The notes: a model not told the origin generated them from the sequence alone. A DNA stretch of 64,000 nt from Streptomyces sp. LaPpAH-108 (GCF_000373625.1 NZ_KB891995.1:62001-126000), one strand, 5' to 3'; shown: positions 1-9,268, counted from the first letter of the stretch. A program made the numbers and translations.

Positions 1-1
1 C

Positions 2-310
2 GGGTTCGTCCCGAAGACGGTGAGCGCCCAGCGGCTCGCGGAGATCATCCGTACCGTGCACGCCGGACAGCGGTACGTCGACCCGGAGTTGGCCGCCGAC
101 GCGATCTCCGCCGGGGACTCCCCGCTGACCGCGCGGGAGGCCGAGGTGCTGGAGCTGGCGGCCGACGGGGCGCCGGTCGCGGAGATCGCGGAGCGGGCCG
201 CGCTGTCCCCGGGGACCGTGCGGAACTATCTCTCCGCCGCGGTCACCAAGCTCGGCGCGGAGAACCGGCACGCGGCGGTGCGTCTCGCCCGGGAGCGGGG
301 TTGGGTATAG
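2..310 (+). CDS. NarL/LuxR-type response regulator, C-terminal part (5' end outside window)
   Basis: Only the end of this gene is present; the reading frame is open to the left edge, so the receiver domain lies outside. The visible part starts with GFVPKT, the usual end of a NarL-family receiver (the Lys that contacts the phosphorylated Asp sits in such a stretch). It is followed by a LuxR-type helix-turn-helix of about 65 residues (LTAREAEVLEL, then SPGTVRNYLSAAVTKLG). This is the DNA-binding output half of a two-component regulator. The internal GTG at 20 is not a likely start because the receiver sequence continues upstream of it. The partner kinase would be expected just left of the window. 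Target genes cannot be read from this fragment. Confidence 0.85.
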   Translation, partial: GFVPKTVSAQRLAEIIRTVHAGQRYVDPELAADAISAGDSPLTAREAEVLELAADGAPVAEIAERAALSPGTVRNYLSAAVTKLGAENRHAAVRLARERGWV

Positions 311-333
311 TTGGCTCCGCGCCACGGCGCACT

Positions 334-406
334 GCGGACGTAGCTCAGTTGGTAGAGCGCAACCTTGCCAAGGTTGAGGTCGCGAGTTCGAGCCTCGTCG
401 TCCGCT
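334..406 (+). tRNA. tRNA-Gly (GCC)
   Basis: Complete cloverleaf: 7-bp acceptor stem (GCGGACG with CGTCCGC), D arm, anticodon stem AACC/GGTT with anticodon GCC at 367-369, and T arm with TTCGAGC. The CCA end is encoded (407-409). It lies 23 bases after the response-regulator stop. Confidence 0.97.
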
Positions 407-412
407 CCATGT

Positions 413-442
413 AGAAGCCCCCGGTTCTCACCGGGGGCTTCT
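413..442. terminator. Hairpin terminator between tRNA-Gly and purC
   Basis: A 12-bp perfect stem (AGAAGCCCCCGG with CCGGGGGCTTCT) and short loop between two convergent genes. It can serve tRNA-Gly on the plus strand and purC on the minus strand. Confidence 0.85.
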
Positions 443-455
443 CGCGTGTCCGAGA

Positions 456-1352
456 CTACCAGCGGGTGCCGGTCAGATGCTCGTACGCCTCGATGTACTT
501 GGCGCGGGTCGCCGCCACGACCTCCTCGGGGAGCGCGGGCGGGGGCTGCTCGCTCTTACGGTCCCAGCCGGAGTCGGGCCCGGTCAGCCAGTCGCGCACG
601 AACTGCTTGTCGTACGACGGCTGGGCGCGGCCCGGCTGCCACTGGTCGGCCGGCCAGAAGCGGGAGGAGTCCGGGGTCAGCACCTCGTCCGCGAGCACGA
701 GGGTGTCCCCGTCGAAGCCGAACTCGAACTTGGTGTCCGCGAGGACGATGCCCCGGTCGCGGGCGATGTCGCGGGCGCGGGAGTAGACCGCGAGGGTGGC
801 CTGGCGCAGCTGGGCGGCGGTCTCCGCGCCGACCTGACGGGCCACCTCCTCGTAGGAGACGTTCTCGTCGTGCTCGCCGACCTCAGCCTTGGTGGCCGGG
901 GTGAAGATCGGTCCGGGCAGCTCCGAGCCGTCCTCCAGGCCCTCGGGCAGGGCGAGGCCGCACACCGTGCGGGACTCCCGGTACTCCGCAAGGCCGGAGC
1001 CGGTGAGGTAGCCCCGGGCCACGCACTCCACGGGGACCATGCGCAGCGACTTGCAGACCAGGGTGCGGCCTTCCCAGTCGGCGGGGGCGCCCTCGGGCAG
1101 TTCGGTGCTGATCACGTGGTTGGGCACCAGGTCACGCAGCTGGTCGAACCACCACAGGGAGAGCCGGGTCAGCACGCGCCCCTTGTCGGGGATCTCGCTG
1201 GGCAGCACCCAGTCGTAGGCGGAGATGCGGTCACTGGCGACCATCACGAGGTCGCCCGCCTCGTTCTGGTACAGGTCGCGCACCTTGCCGGTGTGCAGGT
1301 GCACCAGACCCGGAACCTCGATCGGCTCGGGCTTTTCTACGAATCCGGACAC
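456..1352 (-). CDS. purC: Phosphoribosylaminoimidazole-succinocarboxamide synthase (SAICAR synthase)
   Basis: Joins CAIR and L-aspartate with ATP to give SAICAR in cytosolic purine biosynthesis. The 298-residue length is that of the longer, actinobacterial/fungal-type enzymes. Visible motifs are the nucleotide-binding TGKVRDLY near residue 21, the family signature SDRISAYD at residues 40-47, and DTKFEFG in the C-terminal half. The GTG start follows a strong GGGGAGG ribosome site 4-5 bases away. purD lies about 3.9 kb further on in the same orientation, separated by two unrelated genes, so purine genes are near each other but not one operon. Confident call. Confidence 0.97.
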   Translation of the reverse strand: MSGFVEKPEPIEVPGLVHLHTGKVRDLYQNEAGDLVMVASDRISAYDWVLPSEIPDKGRVLTRLSLWWFDQLRDLVPNHVISTELPEGAPADWEGRTLVCKSLRMVPVECVARGYLTGSGLAEYRESRTVCGLALPEGLEDGSELPGPIFTPATKAEVGEHDENVSYEEVARQVGAETAAQLRQATLAVYSRARDIARDRGIVLADTKFEFGFDGDTLVLADEVLTPDSSRFWPADQWQPGRAQPSYDKQFVRDWLTGPDSGWDRKSEQPPPALPEEVVAATRAKYIEAYEHLTGTRW

Positions 1353-1424
1353 GGTTCCTCCCCGTGGTTCTGTCCAACTGCCTCGATTCTCCCGTATACG
1401 GCGAAGAGGGTGGCGTCCGGGTGG

Positions 1425-2927
1425 TCAGTCGCGTTTGCAGATGCGGTCCAGGAGGTTGGCCGTGGCCCGCTGGATGCGGGGGTCCACATGGCCGGGGCGG
1501 TCGAGCGCCGGGGACCAGGCGAAGGTGCCGGAGGCGAACACCCAGGCGCCGGAGGGGGCGCGGTAGAGCGAGGTCTCCTGGTGGCGTCGTACGCCGTCGC
1601 CGTCCAGGTAGGGGGAGTGCGCGAGGAGGATGCGCTCCTCGTGCTCGGGGAGCGCGGTGCGCGGGAAGTAGCGGTCGGCCTCGCCCGCGACCAGGCCCTC
1701 GATGCCGTCGCCCTCGCGGGCGCCGGTCGCCTCCCACAGCCAGTGGTCGGCGTTGCGGACGATCAGGGGGCTGGGCTCGGGGACGCGGCCCGCGTACTGG
1801 ATGCCGATCAGCTGCTGTTCGGGCCGGTCGATCTCGCGCCAGAGCACCGGCTTTCCGGGGCCCTTGCGCTTGCGGCAGGTCAGCAGCCGGTCCGGGACAC
1901 CGGAGGCGGAGGGCGCCAACTCCACTTGCCAGTACATGGTGTTGGCGGACAGGAAGACCAGTGAGGTGCCGTGGTCGCGGGCGTTCTCCACGGCCCGGCG
2001 CATCGGTGCCGACCAGTACTCGTCGTGGCCCGGGAAGACCAGGCCCCGGTAGCGGGTGGGGTCGACGCGGCCCGCGTGCAGATCGCGGGAGTCGGCGTAG
2101 GCGAGGTCGTAGCCGTAGCGCTCGGCCCAGCGGATGAAGTCGTAGGCGTGGCCGACGTGGAGCGGGAGGCCCGCGCCCGCGTACGGGCGGTCGAAGGAGA
2201 CCGTGGTCGCGGCGTCGGACTCACCGAGCAGGGCGCCCTGTTCGTCCCAGGCGTGGTAGAGGCTGGCGCCGGTGTGGCCGTCCTCCGGGTAGAGGTTGTA
2301 CGCCTGCCAGGTCACGTCGGGCAGCAGCAGGAGCAGGTCGGCGGGCTGGTCGTCGCGGACCGTGAAGGGGACGTGGGAGCGGTAGCCGTCGCTGGTGGTG
2401 AGGACGGCGACGTACGCGCCGACCTGCCACTCCTCGGGGACCTGGAGGCGCCAGGACAGCCACCAGTGGTGGCAGGAGACGGTGCGGTCGGCGGCCAGCG
2501 GCTCGGGCTGGACGATGCCGGAGAGCCGGGGGCTGTTGGTGATCTTCGCGGCGCCGTGCCCGGCGTAGTGGCCGATGCGGTAGATGTCGACGCTGAACTC
2601 CTGCGGCGGGTCGACCGTGATGTGGAAGTCGATCGCCTTGCCGGGCTCGACCGCGCTGGTGGAGGTGAAGCCCTTGATCTGGCGGTGCACGTCGTCGGCG
2701 GAGCGGGGGCCGGGGCCCGCCGAACGGGGGGCGGGGACGCGGGTGCCGCTCGCGCTCGTGGTGGTGTGCGGCTGGGTGGTGTCCACGTACCAGGGCACCA
2801 CGTGACCGGTGTCGTCGAAGTAGGTCTCGCTGCCGCGCAGCCAGGGCACCGGGCCCAGGCCGAAAGGGTCGGTGACGGCGTGCGCGAGTGCTCCGGACTC
2901 CCAGCGGCGGATGTGGTCCGAGGTCAT
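1425..2927 (-). CDS. N,N-dimethylformamidase beta-subunit-like protein
   Basis: A 500-residue protein resembling the large (beta) subunit C-terminal region of bacterial N,N-dimethylformamidase. Seen: an N-terminal segment with many His/Trp residues, a beta-rich middle (VDIYRIGHYAGHG), then a domain with WQAYNLYPEDG, FPGHDEYWSAPMR and SANTMYWQVE. The GHDEYW/NTMYW pair suggests a class I amidotransferase-like fold. No small subunit is adjacent, so dimethylformamide hydrolysis cannot be assumed; the substrate is unknown. There is no signal peptide. The ATG start has GGGGAG 7 bases upstream. It lies 72 bases upstream of purC on the same strand, so some read-through into purC is possible. Confidence 0.8.
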   Translation of the reverse strand: MTSDHIRRWESGALAHAVTDPFGLGPVPWLRGSETYFDDTGHVVPWYVDTTQPHTTTSASGTRVPAPRSAGPGPRSADDVHRQIKGFTSTSAVEPGKAIDFHITVDPPQEFSVDIYRIGHYAGHGAAKITNSPRLSGIVQPEPLAADRTVSCHHWWLSWRLQVPEEWQVGAYVAVLTTSDGYRSHVPFTVRDDQPADLLLLLPDVTWQAYNLYPEDGHTGASLYHAWDEQGALLGESDAATTVSFDRPYAGAGLPLHVGHAYDFIRWAERYGYDLAYADSRDLHAGRVDPTRYRGLVFPGHDEYWSAPMRRAVENARDHGTSLVFLSANTMYWQVELAPSASGVPDRLLTCRKRKGPGKPVLWREIDRPEQQLIGIQYAGRVPEPSPLIVRNADHWLWEATGAREGDGIEGLVAGEADRYFPRTALPEHEERILLAHSPYLDGDGVRRHQETSLYRAPSGAWVFASGTFAWSPALDRPGHVDPRIQRATANLLDRICKRD

Positions 2928-3160
2928 GGGCGCTCCCCTCCCTCATGCCCCCGTTGCCGTTGTGGTGGTGCGGGTGGTGCGTGGTGCGAGTGGTGCCTGG
3001 TGCGGGTGATTCGTGGTGCTCGGTGCGGGTATGGCCGGCGCGTGTTTATGCCGATGCCATGTGCGCCTCGGTCCCAGCACATCACATAACGCACGGCTCC
3101 GGTCACTATTCGTTGTGAATTGGCCTGAAGTGGAAGTCGGTGCTCCGTTATCGGCCGAAG

Positions 3161-4939
3161 TCAGCCCAGCCGGACCGGCTTCTCCGGCCGTATCCCGGCG
3201 GCGGCGAGCCAGTCCCGCAGCGGCGCCGGATCCCCCTCCTCGATCAGGCTGAGCACCCTCGGGCCGAGATCGACGGCCCGCTTCCCGTCCAGGAGCAGCG
3301 TCGGCCCGTCGAGCCAGTCCAGGCCCGGGGCGGCGCCCGCGGAGTCGACGGCCGCGCAGCACACCATCGCGGTGACATGCGCGACCAGCAGCTCCCGGCC
3401 GGTCCGGGGCGGCTGCAGGGGGAACAGCGGCAGCGCGCCGTCGTCCCACAGCTCGGGGTCTCGGCCGAGCCCGGAGGCGGTGGCGCCCCGGGGCACGCTG
3501 CCTTCCTCCCGGGCCAGTTCGGCGCTGAGTCCGGCGGCGAGGGCGGAGCCGCGTTCGGTGGTGGGGTCTTCGGCGTCGTCGGGCTCGGGCTGTGCGGCGG
3601 CGGGCGTGACCGGTGCGTCGTCCTCCGGCATCCGCCGGGCGGGTACCTCGGCCGGAGCCGTCAGGTGGTCCAGGACCCGGGCCAGGGTGGCGCCGCCCGA
3701 GGCCGGGGCCGGGGGGCGGTCGGGGAGGCCGTCCAGCACCCGGTGCAGGCGGGCCGCTTCCGCACGCCAGGTGCGGTCGACGACCTCCTCCGGGTACGCC
3801 TGCCAGTCGACCGGGGCCCAGTGGGGGCCAGGGCCCGTGGGGGCGCCGTGGAAGAGGCGGGCGGCGAGCAGGGAGACCGCCTCGTCGGCCACCCCGGGCT
3901 CCTCCAGGAGATCGCAGGCCGGGCGTTCGCCGAGACGGGAGGTGAAGCCGTCCGCCAGGCGGTCGCGCCGGGACAGCTCGGTCAGCGCGGCGACCACGCC
4001 CGCGTCGAGCCGGGAGGGCCAGCGGCCCATCCGCCAGGCGGGCAGCGCCACCCTGGTCAGCAGCCGGTCCCAGCCCGCGTAGGCGAGCCCGACCTGCTCC
4101 TGGGCGACGATCCGGGGGCCGTAGTCCACCGCCTGCGCGCGCTCGGCCGCCGCCGCGGCGACCCCGCGCTCCATCAGCACCGCGTGCTCCCGGCAGGCGC
4201 GCAGCAGCATCCTCGCCACCCAGCCGAGCGCCCCGCACACCCCCCGGGTCAGCGGACAGCGCCCGCTCGTCGCGGAGACGGCCACCGCCGCGTCGAGACC
4301 CCGTACGAAGCGCCGGGCGGCGGCTATGTCCGGCTGCGCGGAGGGGCCCGTGCCCGCGACGACCGGGGCGAGCACCGCGCGCAGCTCGGCCACCCGCATC
4401 CACCACAGGAACGGGGAGCCGATGACGAGGACGGGCGCGGGCGCGGCACCGCCCGGGGTGTCGCCGGAGGCGGGGGCGAGGCCCGGCCCGGCGGGGGCGC
4501 CCGCCGTCTCCCGGGGCGGCGGGCCGTGCGCGGGATGCGTGCGGTCCTCCAGCCAACTGTCGCAGTCCGGGGTGAGCGCTATCGCGGAGGGCGCGGGCAC
4601 ATCAAGACGCTCGGCCAGGTCCCGCACCAGCCGGTACAGATCCGGGGCGGCGCGCTCCGTGACCGGCACCGTCGGTGTCTCGGCCGGGCGCGCACGGGCC
4701 ACGACCAGGGCGATACCGGCCGCCGCCAGCAGCACCACCAGCGCGAAGCCGCCCACGATCCAGCGGGCCAGATCCCAGCCGGGCCCGGCGAACTGGCCGG
4801 TGGCACCGCCCGTCAGCAGGATCACCTCGGCCGCCGCGGGCAGCAGGGCCACGCCCAGCGCGCGCCCCCGGACCCGCAGCACGGCCAGGGCCCGCGAACG
4901 CGCGGCCCGCGCGCCCGCCTCCCCACCGATTCCGGTCAT
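3161..4939 (-). CDS. Membrane protein related to M48 metallopeptidases but without HExxH
   Basis: A 592-residue protein of unknown function between the purC and purD loci. Two close hydrophobic segments (about residues 27-45 and 60-80) are followed by a soluble region. That region contains IGSPFLWWMRVAELRAVLAP, which matches the place where M48 proteases carry ELRAVLAHE-type zinc motifs; here both His and Glu are replaced (APVVAG). The latter half is Ala/Pro rich with acidic linkers and ends in a small C-terminal domain (LDWLDGPTLLLDGKRAV). It therefore looks like an inactive protease-fold membrane protein. The ATG is preceded by GAGGGGGTGA. The M48 link is a motif-level inference. Confidence 0.6.
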   Translation of the reverse strand: MTGIGGEAGARAARSRALAVLRVRGRALGVALLPAAAEVILLTGGATGQFAGPGWDLARWIVGGFALVVLLAAAGIALVVARARPAETPTVPVTERAAPDLYRLVRDLAERLDVPAPSAIALTPDCDSWLEDRTHPAHGPPPRETAGAPAGPGLAPASGDTPGGAAPAPVLVIGSPFLWWMRVAELRAVLAPVVAGTGPSAQPDIAAARRFVRGLDAAVAVSATSGRCPLTRGVCGALGWVARMLLRACREHAVLMERGVAAAAAERAQAVDYGPRIVAQEQVGLAYAGWDRLLTRVALPAWRMGRWPSRLDAGVVAALTELSRRDRLADGFTSRLGERPACDLLEEPGVADEAVSLLAARLFHGAPTGPGPHWAPVDWQAYPEEVVDRTWRAEAARLHRVLDGLPDRPPAPASGGATLARVLDHLTAPAEVPARRMPEDDAPVTPAAAQPEPDDAEDPTTERGSALAAGLSAELAREEGSVPRGATASGLGRDPELWDDGALPLFPLQPPRTGRELLVAHVTAMVCCAAVDSAGAAPGLDWLDGPTLLLDGKRAVDLGPRVLSLIEEGDPAPLRDWLAAAGIRPEKPVRLG

Positions 4940-5153
4940 GAGCGGAGCTCACCCCCTCCGTGCCGCTCCCGTGCTCTCCTGGCGTTGCCCACTCCCCCAC
5001 TGTGGCACCCACCACTGACATCGCAATGCCGGTGGGCCAAGTGCCGGAATGCTTGCGCCGCACCATAGTTGGGGCCCCGGCCCCCGTCAGCCGGATAGCT
5101 GATTGCTCACTCGATGGAATGGCTTTGGTCAGAGCTGAGTGACAGAAAGCAAA

Positions 5154-5191
5154 GATCAGGCCCCGGATTCACGCATGTCCGGGGCCTGATC
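5154..5191. terminator. Strong hairpin downstream of purD
   Basis: A stem of about 14 bp (GATCAGGCCCCGGA with TCCGGGGCCTGATC) with a short loop, 15 bases past the purD stop on the minus strand. Likely the purD terminator. Confidence 0.8.
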
Positions 5192-5205
5192 GGGAACAAC
5201 GGGAT

Positions 5206-6456
5206 CTACGCCTCGGCCGCCCGCGCCGCGATGTCCGTCCGGTGCTGCGCGCCGTCGAGCCCGATCCGGGTCAGCGCGCGGTACGCCCGCTCGCGCGCCT
5301 TCGCCAGATCCTCGCCGACCGCCGTGACGGACAGCACCCGGCCGCCCGCGCTGACGGTCTCCTCGCCCTCCCGCCGGGTTCCGGCGTGCAGGACGTAGGC
5401 GTGCGGGGCGTCCTGCTCGGCGACCTCGTCCAGACCGGTGATCGGGTCGCCGGTGCGCGGGGTGCCGGGGTAGTTGTGCGAGGCGACGACCACGGTGACG
5501 GCCGCGTCGTCGCTCCAGCGCAGCGGCTCCAGGTCGCCGAGCGTGCCGTTCGCGGCGGCGAGCAGCACCCCGGCCAGCGGGGTCCTCAGGCGGGCCAGCA
5601 CGACCTGCGTCTCGGGGTCGCCGAAGCGCGCGTTGAACTCGATGACCCGCACCCCGCGCGAGGTGATCGCGAGCCCGGCGTACAGCAGCCCGGAGAAGGG
5701 CGTGCCGCGCCTGCGCATCTCGTCCACGGTCGGCTGGAGCACGGTGCGCAGCACGTCGTCCACCAGCTTCGGGTCGGCCCACGGCAGCGGCGAGTACGCG
5801 CCCATGCCACCGGTGTTGGGGCCCTCGTCGCCGTCGAGCGCGCGCTTGAAGTCCTGGGCGGGCTGGAGCGGTACGACGCTCACGCCGTCGGTGATCGCGA
5901 AGAGCGAGACCTCGGGGCCGTCCAGGAACTCCTCGATCACGACGCGCTCGCACGCCGCCGCGTGGGCCGTCGCCGCCTCCGCGTCGGACGTGACGACGAC
6001 GCCCTTGCCCGCGGCGAGCCCGTCGTCCTTGACGACATAGGGGGCGCCGAAGGCGGCAAGGGCCTCGGCCACCTCCTCGGGCGTGGTGCACACGTAGGAG
6101 CGGGCGGTCGGCACCCCGGCCGCCGCCATGACGTCCTTGGCGAACGCCTTGGACCCCTCGAGCAGCGCGGCCTCCCGCGAGGGCCCGAACACCGGGATGC
6201 CCGCCTCGCGCACGGCGTCGGCCACACCGGCGACCAGGGGCGCCTCCGGGCCGACCACGACGAGGTCGGCCTCCAGCTCACCGGCCAGCGCGGCGACGGC
6301 CTTGCCGTCGAGCGCGTCGACCTGGTGCAGCTCGGCGACCTCGGCGATGCCGGCGTTGCCGGGTGCGCAGTACAGCGCGGTGACGTCGGGGTCGAGGGAC
6401 AGGGAGCGGCACAGGGCGTGTTCGCGGGCGCCGCTGCCGATGACGAGGACCTTCAC
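5206..6456 (-). CDS. purD: Phosphoribosylamine-glycine ligase (GAR synthetase)
   Basis: ATP-grasp enzyme that ligates glycine to phosphoribosylamine, the second step of purine synthesis. At 416 residues it is of normal length for stand-alone PurD. Seen: N-terminal GSGAREHAL (residues 7-15), the ATP-grasp core VVIEEFLDGPEVSLFAI, NTGGMGAYSPLP, and the PurD signature RFGDPETQ. The start is GTG (MKVLVIGSG). No ribosome site precedes it; instead TAGGCT lies exactly 7 bases upstream, so the mRNA is probably leaderless. It reads away from dnaX with the terminator at 5154-5191 behind it. Confidence 0.97.
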   Translation of the reverse strand: MKVLVIGSGAREHALCRSLSLDPDVTALYCAPGNAGIAEVAELHQVDALDGKAVAALAGELEADLVVVGPEAPLVAGVADAVREAGIPVFGPSREAALLEGSKAFAKDVMAAAGVPTARSYVCTTPEEVAEALAAFGAPYVVKDDGLAAGKGVVVTSDAEAATAHAAACERVVIEEFLDGPEVSLFAITDGVSVVPLQPAQDFKRALDGDEGPNTGGMGAYSPLPWADPKLVDDVLRTVLQPTVDEMRRRGTPFSGLLYAGLAITSRGVRVIEFNARFGDPETQVVLARLRTPLAGVLLAAANGTLGDLEPLRWSDDAAVTVVVASHNYPGTPRTGDPITGLDEVAEQDAPHAYVLHAGTRREGEETVSAGGRVLSVTAVGEDLAKARERAYRALTRIGLDGAQHRTDIAARAAEA

Positions 6457-6537
6457 GGGGGTCAGCCTATCGGCTGGGTCGCCGAAGTCCGGAGGGCGGT
6501 GGATTCGTACGATCCCACAAGCGGCTGGGGTCTCTCA

Positions 6538-6588
6538 CGGCCGCTCGCTGGCCGCTCCCGGGTCGCTCCCTGGCCGCTCACTGGTCGT
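6538..6588. repeat. Short direct repeats after dnaX
   Basis: About four copies of a CTGGCCGCTC-like unit in 50 bases, straddling the last codons of dnaX and its downstream spacer. Function unknown. Confidence 0.5.
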
Positions 6589-8818
6589 TGGAGATCTCCT
6601 CCACGACCGTGGCGCCCAGTTCCCGCACGATGAGGTCGCGGCCGGAGAGGGCCGACTCGTCCAGGTCGGGGTCGTCGTCCTCGGGGGTGTCCTCCTCGGG
6701 CGAGACATGGCGGGCCGGTGGCGGTGTGGGGGCGGGCGCGGGGGCCGCCGGGGCCGGGGGTCGCGCCTCGGGTGCGGCGGACGACTGCTGCTGCGGGGCG
6801 GGCTGGGGTGCGGGGGCGGCGGGGCGCGGGTTCGCCGGGGCGCCGTAGCCTCCGGCGGGTGCGCCGCCGTAGCCCTGCGGGGGGCCGGGCGGGGGCGCGG
6901 AGCCGCCGCCCGAGGGGTCCACGACCGCGTCGATCTTCCACTGCACGTTGAACTGCTCGGCGAGCGCCTGGCGCAGGACGTCCTCGCTGCCGCCGCTCGT
7001 GAAGGTGTCGCGGGCGCCCGCGTTGACGAAGGCGATCTGGAGGGTGGTGCCGTCGAAGCCGGTGACCTGGGCGTTCTGGCTGAGCAGGATCCAGGTGAAG
7101 CGGCGGCGGTTCTTGACGGCCTCCAGGATGTTCGGCCAGAGGACGCGGGGGTCGAGGCCGCCGGTGGGGGCGGGAGCGGGTGCCTGGGTCTGGGGGGCGG
7201 CCGGGGCCGAGGTCTGGGGCTGCGGCTGCTGCGGGCGGCTCGGGGACTGCGGCTGTGTGCCGCCGCCACCGGCCGGGGCGGCCGTGGGCCAGCCACCGGG
7301 GCGGCGACCGCTGCCGACGGGGGCGGCGGTGGGCCAGGCGCCGGGGGCGGGGGCGGGTGCCTCCGGGGCGGTGGGCGCGGGAGGGGTGGGCTCGGGAGCC
7401 GTGGGTGCCGTAGGCGCGGGGGCAGGGGCAGGAGCGGGGGCGGGCGGTGCGACGGGAGCCGGGGCGGCCGGGGGTACGGCGGCGGGAGCGCCCGCGCCCT
7501 GACCCCGTACGGCGGCCCGGGCGGCGGCGGGCCCACCACCGGGCGGCACCGGAGGTCCCGCAGGCTCCGCCGTCCCCATGCCGGGGTGGACGTGGGCGTC
7601 GGGACCGGGGACGTACCCCATGGCCGGGGCGGCGGCGGGGGCCGCTCCGGCCGAGACGCTGATACCGCGCTCCAGGCGGTCCAGGCGGGCCATGACGGAG
7701 CGCTCGTCGCCGTAGGCGGCCGGGAGCATGACGCGGGCGCAGATGAGTTCGAGCTGGAGGCGCGGGGAGGTGGCGCCGCGCATCTCGGTCAGGCCCTCGT
7801 TGACGAGGTCGGCGGCGCGGCTCAGCTCCGCGGCGCCGAAGGTCTCGGCCTGGGCCTGCATCCGCTCCAGGACGTCGACCGGGGCGTCGATGAGCCCCTT
7901 CTCGACGGCGTCGGGCACGGCGGCGAGGATCACCAGGTCGCGCAGCCGCTCCAGCAGGTCGGCGACGAAGCGGCGTGGGTCGTTGCCGCCCTCGATGATG
8001 CGGTCGACGACCTCGAAGGCGGCGGCGCCGTCACCGGTGGCGAATGCCTCGACCACGGAGTCGAGCAGGGAGCCGTCGGTGTACCCGAGGAGGGAGGTGG
8101 CCATGGGGTACGTCACGCCGTCCTCGCCGGCACCGGCGAGGAGCTGGTCCATGACGGACATGGAGTCACGGACGGAACCGGCACCGGCGCGCACGACGAG
8201 GGGCAGGACGCCGTCCTCGACCGGGATCTTCTCCTTCTGGCAGACCTCGCCGAGGTAGTCGCGCAGGGTGCCCGGGGGCACGAGCCGGAAGGGGTAGTGG
8301 TGGGTCCGCGACCGGATCGTCCCGATGACCTTCTCGGGCTCGGTGGTCGCGAAGATGAACTTGAGGTGCTCCGGCGGCTCTTCGACGACCTTGAGCAGGG
8401 CGTTGAAACCGGCCGACGTGACCATGTGGGCCTCGTCGATGATGTAGATCTTGTACCGGCTGGAGGCGGGGCCGAAGAACGCCTTCTCGCGCAGCTCACG
8501 GGCGTCGTCCACACCACCGTGGGAGGCGGCGTCGATCTCGATGACGTCGATCGAGCCCGGGCCGTTGCGCGCGAGGTCCTGGCACGACTGGCACTCCCCG
8601 CAGGGCGTGGGCGTGGGACCTTGCTCACAGTTCAGACAGCGGGCCAGGATGCGCGCGCTGGTCGTCTTGCCACATCCGCGCGGCCCGCTGAACAGGTACG
8701 CGTGATTGACCCGGTTGTTCCGCAGCGCCTGCTGCAGCGGGTCGGTGACATGCTCCTGCCCGATGACCTCGGCAAAGGTCTCGGGTCGGTAGCGGCGGTA
8801 CAGCGCGAGAGACGACAC
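6578..8818 (-). CDS. dnaX: DNA polymerase III subunit gamma/tau
   Basis: Clamp-loader ATPase of the replisome. From the chosen start: Walker A GPRGCGKTT about residues 45-53, a Cys cluster of a zinc module at about 61-79, Walker B IYIIDEAH about 124-131, then the sensor region. A long Ala/Pro/Gly-rich linker follows, and a C-terminal tau-like domain (LDPRVLWPNILEAVKNRRRF) that may contact the polymerase. The frame is open from 8881, but homologues begin SSLALYRRYRP, so I place the start at GTG 8818. It lacks a ribosome site and has TATAAC 9 bases upstream, suggesting a leaderless message. The SRP RNA gene lies immediately upstream, as in many bacteria. Confidence 0.93.
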   Translation of the reverse strand: MSSLALYRRYRPETFAEVIGQEHVTDPLQQALRNNRVNHAYLFSGPRGCGKTTSARILARCLNCEQGPTPTPCGECQSCQDLARNGPGSIDVIEIDAASHGGVDDARELREKAFFGPASSRYKIYIIDEAHMVTSAGFNALLKVVEEPPEHLKFIFATTEPEKVIGTIRSRTHHYPFRLVPPGTLRDYLGEVCQKEKIPVEDGVLPLVVRAGAGSVRDSMSVMDQLLAGAGEDGVTYPMATSLLGYTDGSLLDSVVEAFATGDGAAAFEVVDRIIEGGNDPRRFVADLLERLRDLVILAAVPDAVEKGLIDAPVDVLERMQAQAETFGAAELSRAADLVNEGLTEMRGATSPRLQLELICARVMLPAAYGDERSVMARLDRLERGISVSAGAAPAAAPAMGYVPGPDAHVHPGMGTAEPAGPPVPPGGGPAAARAAVRGQGAGAPAAVPPAAPAPVAPPAPAPAPAPAPTAPTAPEPTPPAPTAPEAPAPAPGAWPTAAPVGSGRRPGGWPTAAPAGGGGTQPQSPSRPQQPQPQTSAPAAPQTQAPAPAPTGGLDPRVLWPNILEAVKNRRRFTWILLSQNAQVTGFDGTTLQIAFVNAGARDTFTSGGSEDVLRQALAEQFNVQWKIDAVVDPSGGGSAPPPGPPQGYGGAPAGGYGAPANPRPAAPAPQPAPQQQSSAAPEARPPAPAAPAPAPTPPPARHVSPEEDTPEDDDPDLDESALSGRDLIVRELGATVVEEISNDQ

Positions 8819-8927
8819 GCATACGAGGTTATAGGGGAGCACCGACAACCGGCCGCGCGACGGAAGCGGACCGGAAGCCACCGCAGGTCACAGCCTGGCT
8901 TTCCTGGTGCGCCCCGGGAAAACAAGG

Positions 8928-9013
8928 GCCCCCCACGCACCTGCCAGAGCCGACCTACCCTTGCTGCCTTCCAGCCCTGGGGGAGTTCAGTCAGATAGCA
9001 CCGCGTGGGGGGC
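8928..9013 (-). ncRNA. ffs: Signal recognition particle RNA, small bacterial type (4.5S)
   Basis: Read on the minus strand, the RNA starts GCCCCCCACGC and ends GCGTGGGGGGC, an 11-bp closing stem. The apical part carries the SRP signature CTGGAAGGCAGCA with flanking GGGTAGG, the binding site for the Ffh M domain. Length of about 86 nt fits the small actinobacterial form. A -10-like TACTCT (9026 to 9021) lies 7-8 bases before the predicted 5' end. It sits just upstream of dnaX in the same direction. Confidence 0.93.
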
Positions 9014-9041
9014 TGCCGAAAGAGTACCCGATCCGGACCGG

Positions 9042-9057
9042 TGCGAGGTACCTCGCA
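9042..9057. promoter_or_regulatory. 16-bp perfect palindrome upstream of the SRP RNA
   Basis: TGCGAGGT with ACCTCGCA forms an uninterrupted palindrome, 16-31 bases upstream of the putative SRP RNA -10 box, so near its -35 region. It could bind a dimeric regulator. No factor recognised. Confidence 0.5.
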
Positions 9058-9159
9058 GGGGCTCACCGCGAGACGTATCGCACCCCCACGAAGAGCCCCG
9101 GTCCGAGCCCCCCGAACGAGGTTCGCGAGCACCCTCCGCGGTCATGTAATGTTTGCGGC

Positions 9160-9244
9160 GGAGGATTCGCCTAGAGGCCTAGGGCGCACGCTTGGAAAGC
9201 GTGTTGGGGGCAACCCCTCACGAGTTCGAATCTCGTATCCTCCG
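9160..9244 (+). tRNA. tRNA-Ser (GGA)
   Basis: Acceptor GGAGGAT with ATCCTCC, long variable arm (TTGGGGGCAACCCC), anticodon GGA at 9194-9196, T loop TTCGAAT. CCA is encoded at 9245-9247. Confidence 0.97.
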
Positions 9245-9268
9245 CCAAGTGCCTCACCGGGCACTAAG

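Noticed and set aside
8819-8881. Upstream extension of dnaX to ATG 8881
   Set aside because: Homologues start at SSLALYRRYRP; the extension has no conserved sequence and overlaps the promoter-like TATAAC.
6128-8998. 956-codon plus-strand frame antisense to purD and dnaX
   Set aside because: Covers two well-supported genes and reads as Gly-rich filler.
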